Assembly: GCA_910584815.1 (NCBI GenBank)
Contig: CAJUBT010000031.1
Coordinates: 1-14,816 of the forward strand
DNA from: an uncultured Christensenella sp.
GTDB taxonomy: Bacteria > Bacillota > Clostridia > Christensenellales > UBA1242
Direction: 5' to 3'
DNA: 14,816 nucleotides
Positions within the stretch are counted from its first letter, which is position 1, and each line of letters opens with the position of its first letter. The translations under genes were made by a program, and so were the position numbers. Below the pieces are notes generated by a model. The model did not search any database, was not told the origin of the DNA, and saw nothing but the letters and a program-made list of their open reading frames with translations. Shown here piece by piece: positions 12,079 through 14,816 of the stretch.

Positions 12079-14816
12079 TTATTTGTTATTTGGTTTGTTT
12101 GGTTTACGGGTAGTGGTAGGTTTTGCTTTATTGTTAATTAAATTGCTTGGATTTATAGGCGTGCTTTGATTGTTTTGATTATTTAAGTTTGTATTCACTT
12201 CTCCTGCGTTATTTATTGGCGAATTTACCATCCCGTTCTGATTTGGATTTATAGATTGATTTATAGCATTATTAACATTGTTATTTTGACTTATGTTTTG
12301 TTGCATAATGCCATTAGAATTTATGTTATTGTTAATAGCATTTGGATTTTGAATTATTTGCGTTTGCGAAGGTATGTTTATGCCCTGAAGGTTTTGGTTA
12401 TTAGCATATGAATTTTGCATTGTGTTTTGATTATTATTTCTAGCCATATTAGCAGAGTTTGCAATAGAATTTAATTTTTCAATATCTACTGTTCCCTGAC
12501 TTGCTTTTTTAATTTTACGATTTTTAATAAATTTTAGAATTAGCAATATTATTATAATTAAAACTATTAAAGCAAGCACAACACATATAATTATTATAAA
12601 CACACTATTTGATGGCATAGTTTCAATTAAGAAGGAACCTATTTCTAATTGAATGTTACCCACATCTCCATTTGCGGTTTGCAAATAATCGTTTAATAAA
12701 ACAAAATATTCATAATTTGCTGCTTTAAAATATATTTTAACATCTTTTAATTTTTCTAATTCTTCACCTTCAAGTTTAACACCATTTTTAAAGAAGCCAA
12801 CAACCTTATATACTTTTGAAACATTCTGAACACTTTCATAGTTCTTAGAGCCAATAGCATTAATAATTTCGGTTTTAAGTCTGTATGTTTCTATAACTAG
12901 AGATATACCTTCTTCAAAATAATCTTCATTTACAGCAAAGAATGGAGTGTTCTCTACAAATATAGTTTTGGTTTTTGCATAGAATCTTACACTATTTGGA
13001 GTTTGGAAGTAATAGTTTTCTTCATCTCCGCTATTTAAACGAATTCTAATTTCATAATTTCCTGCATTTGAGAAATCGTTAACAGTTACATCTTTATCTA
13101 ATAAAGTTATAACAACTGAATATCTAGATTTATCTAATGCAAAGGTTTCTCCATTAATAATAACTTCAACTTGAACTGGTATTTGAGTGCTTGCACTAGC
13201 AATAACATCTTTACTGTTATTTTCAACACCAAAGGTTACTTTTACATTATAAACAGCACGAGGTTCTATTGTTCCTTTAATTCTTTCATAATTTAAGTTA
13301 TCGTTTGGTATGAAAGTATATGTAATTGTATTACCGCCAAGTTTTAAACTATTAATAGGGGTGAAGTCTATTATTCCTTCTGTAGAAAAATCTAAATAAG
13401 GTTTAATAGATTCAGGAGTTAACTTATCTCCTACAAAGAAAGGAACCTCAATATCTTTTTTAAGTTCAACTGTAGGAGTTGCCTTTTTAATTACAAAGTC
13501 GTAAGACAAACTTCCGCTATAGTTATTTTTACCCTTAATGGTGAAACTTGCAGAACTTGTTGCTAATGTGTTATCGTAATATTCAATGTCATAATCTGTA
13601 TTTTCAACAAGGGCAACACCATTATAAGTTAAAGTAAACCTTGGCTTAATTTCTTCGCCAGTATAAACAAGTTCATCTTTTGAAACTTCAAGCATAAAGT
13701 TTTCTAATAATTTTGGAGAAACGATGAAAGAACCAGCTTTAGAACCAATAATGTTTTTACTACCATTTTCAACAAGAGTGAAATTTTTTGTGCCTACATC
13801 AATTAAGTATCTTGCTGAAGGGTCTGCAAAAGTTATACCATAGTCGTTACTATCTAATTTAACATCCCCAATATAAACAATTAGGCTATCTATTAGAATT
13901 CTTCTTAAACTTGACCCTGTGAAAGTGCATTCGTTTATTGTGAAATATTCGTTAGTAAAAGTAATTACGGCATCTTCAAGGGAGATTGGTGTAATTTCAA
14001 AACTTGCTTCTATAGAGCCAGAGAAATTTCCTTTTCCCGAAATGGTTATAACATAAGTACCCACATTTCTAGGATTTCTTAAATAAGAAATTTCAAAATC
14101 ATCATTTGTGAACTCATAGGAATGATATTCAAAAGTAATATCTTTTAAACTAAGTTGAATTTGTTCTTTATTATAACTATGTGAGGCAATGGATTTAACC
14201 ATATCGTTTGTAAGTCTTTTTCTTAAAATTTCAAAAGATTTTGTGGCAGAATCTGCAAAGTTGCCATTACCTTTTAAAGTCATTGTAGCATTGCCTGCAT
14301 TTAGATTATTAGAATATTCTAAAGTATAATCGGTACCTTCATTAAGTGATAACTGAGCACCATTAAAGTTAACTTTAACAGAAGTTATAGTTGGTTCTAT
14401 ACTGCTGCCTGTAAATTCAAAACTTGTTTCTGAGAATGTAACTTCAACAAGTAAATCTTTCAAACTTAAAGATAATGCTTCTATTTCATAATTAACTGTT
14501 ACTGTGCCTTTATAGTTTCCAATACCACTAATTTCAACACTAAATTCACCAACATTTTTATAAGGTAAACTTGCATCGGCTACACCGTTTGTTCTTGTTA
14601 TAGTTATAGTGTAATCGGTATCTAAAACAAGCTTGTTTGTTAAATAAGTTAAACTAAAGTTAGGTGTTTGATTAGAACCATTATAAGTAAACTTGCTTTG
14701 ATATTCACCATCACCAAAACCAAGTACGCCATTTGAGATATCTTTTGCTGTTATTTCAAACTCTACTTCTTTTGTTCCTTCAAAGTTTTTGTTTGTTGCT
14801 TGTAATAGTATTACTG
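12079..14816 (-). CDS. Large repeat surface protein with membrane anchor (5' end missing)
   Basis: The reading frame is open to the window edge, so the gene is partial and 911 residues are visible. A TTG at 14461-14463 is internal, because conserved repeat sequence continues upstream of it. The outer part consists of Ig-like repeats of about 70-90 residues, of the kind common in clostridial surface proteins. Copies contain F/YTG-x-x-I-x-P, GTDYTLEYSNN, G-KGN-F/Y-x-GS and end in SFEI; examples are near 14222-14448 and 13489-13698. Others are more diverged. A membrane helix (12526-12603; VFIIIICVVLALIVL and on) is followed by basic residues, so the end is cytoplasmic. The last 121 or so residues (12082-12444) are about one third Asn, with many Gln, and end in a basic Thr/Pro/Lys stretch. 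There is no LPXTG motif. It is probably an adhesin or envelope protein anchored by the helix. Confidence 0.8.
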   Translation of the reverse strand, partial: VILLQATNKNFEGTKEVEFEITAKDISNGVLGFGDGEYQSKFTYNGSNQTPNFSLTYLTNKLVLDTDYTITITRTNGVADASLPYKNVGEFSVEISGIGNYKGTVTVNYEIEALSLSLKDLLVEVTFSETSFEFTGSSIEPTITSVKVNFNGAQLSLNEGTDYTLEYSNNLNAGNATMTLKGNGNFADSATKSFEILRKRLTNDMVKSIASHSYNKEQIQLSLKDITFEYHSYEFTNDDFEISYLRNPRNVGTYVITISGKGNFSGSIEASFEITPISLEDAVITFTNEYFTINECTFTGSSLRRILIDSLIVYIGDVKLDSNDYGITFADPSARYLIDVGTKNFTLVENGSKNIIGSKAGSFIVSPKLLENFMLEVSKDELVYTGEEIKPRFTLTYNGVALVENTDYDIEYYDNTLATSSASFTIKGKNNYSGSLSYDFVIKKATPTVELKKDIEVPFFVGDKLTPESIKPYLDFSTEGIIDFTPINSLKLGGNTITYTFIPNDNLNYERIKGTIEPRAVYNVKVTFGVENNSKDVIASASTQIPVQVEVIINGETFALDKSRYSVVITLLDKDVTVNDFSNAGNYEIRIRLNSGDEENYYFQTPNSVRFYAKTKTIFVENTPFFAVNEDYFEEGISLVIETYRLKTEIINAIGSKNYESVQNVSKVYKVVGFFKNGVKLEGEELEKLKDVKIYFKAANYEYFVLLNDYLQTANGDVGNIQLEIGSFLIETMPSNSVFIIIICVVLALIVLIIIILLILKFIKNRKIKKASQGTVDIEKLNSIANSANMARNNNQNTMQNSYANNQNLQGINIPSQTQIIQNPNAINNNINSNGIMQQNISQNNNVNNAINQSINPNQNGMVNSPINNAGEVNTNLNNQNNQSTPINPSNLINNKAKPTTTRKPNKPNNK

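Noticed and set aside
14461..14463. TTG as the start of the large surface protein
   Set aside because: The same frame continues open to the window edge and encodes another Ig-like repeat, so this TTG is internal and the gene is truncated by the window.
1..14816. CRISPR array, transposase or integrase
   Set aside because: No regularly spaced direct repeats and no transposase or recombinase motifs are present in any frame.

Overview
The window is very AT-rich DNA (well under 30% G+C by eye) from a spore-forming, low-GC Gram-positive bacterium, most likely an uncultured Clostridia-type gut or anaerobe lineage. The evidence is both subunits of dipicolinate synthase (spore-core DPA), Shine-Dalgarno sites of the AAGGAG type, perfect sigma-70/SigA-type promoters at the tRNAs, many A/U-hairpin intrinsic terminators, and a lipoprotein and a membrane-anchored repeat protein typical of a cell with no outer membrane. 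Intergenic gaps are long (up to about 750 bp) and nearly pure A+T.

Layout. 84-830 (-): a lipoprotein. 1427-2476 (+): a double zinc-ribbon protein with a C-terminal membrane anchor. 2616-3401 (-): a small radical SAM protein. 3803-3878 (+): tRNA-Lys(CTT) with its own promoter and terminator. 3929-4676 has no intact gene but holds a decayed partial copy of the radical SAM gene. 4677-7795 (+): rsmD then valS, probably co-transcribed. 8073-9677 (-): dpaB and dpaA, split by a 282-bp gap containing a terminator. 10056-10131 (+): initiator tRNA-fMet with a consensus promoter. 10215-11678 (-): a tightly coupled two-gene cassette, an 87-residue protein and a DUF4417 protein with extra C-terminal modules. 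12079 to the window end (-): the 3' part of a large surface protein with Ig-like repeats, one membrane helix and an Asn-rich cytoplasmic tail; its 5' end lies outside the window.

How it fits together. Most of the window is housekeeping translation machinery (two tRNAs, an rRNA methyltransferase, an aminoacyl-tRNA synthetase) interleaved with sporulation and surface functions. The accessory-looking part is 10132-11810. It lies directly behind the tRNA-fMet 3' end, its two genes have much stronger ribosome binding sites than their neighbours, and its far end carries a repeat of the tRNA terminus (GCAACCAT) followed by a forward-facing terminator that no annotated gene explains. I read this as a small insertion at the tRNA, which displaced the tRNA's old terminator. 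Other points worth attention are a pair of near-identical 18-bp palindromes upstream of dpaA and dpaB, a ValS of the archaeal/rickettsial type with no T-box leader, and the decayed second radical SAM copy.
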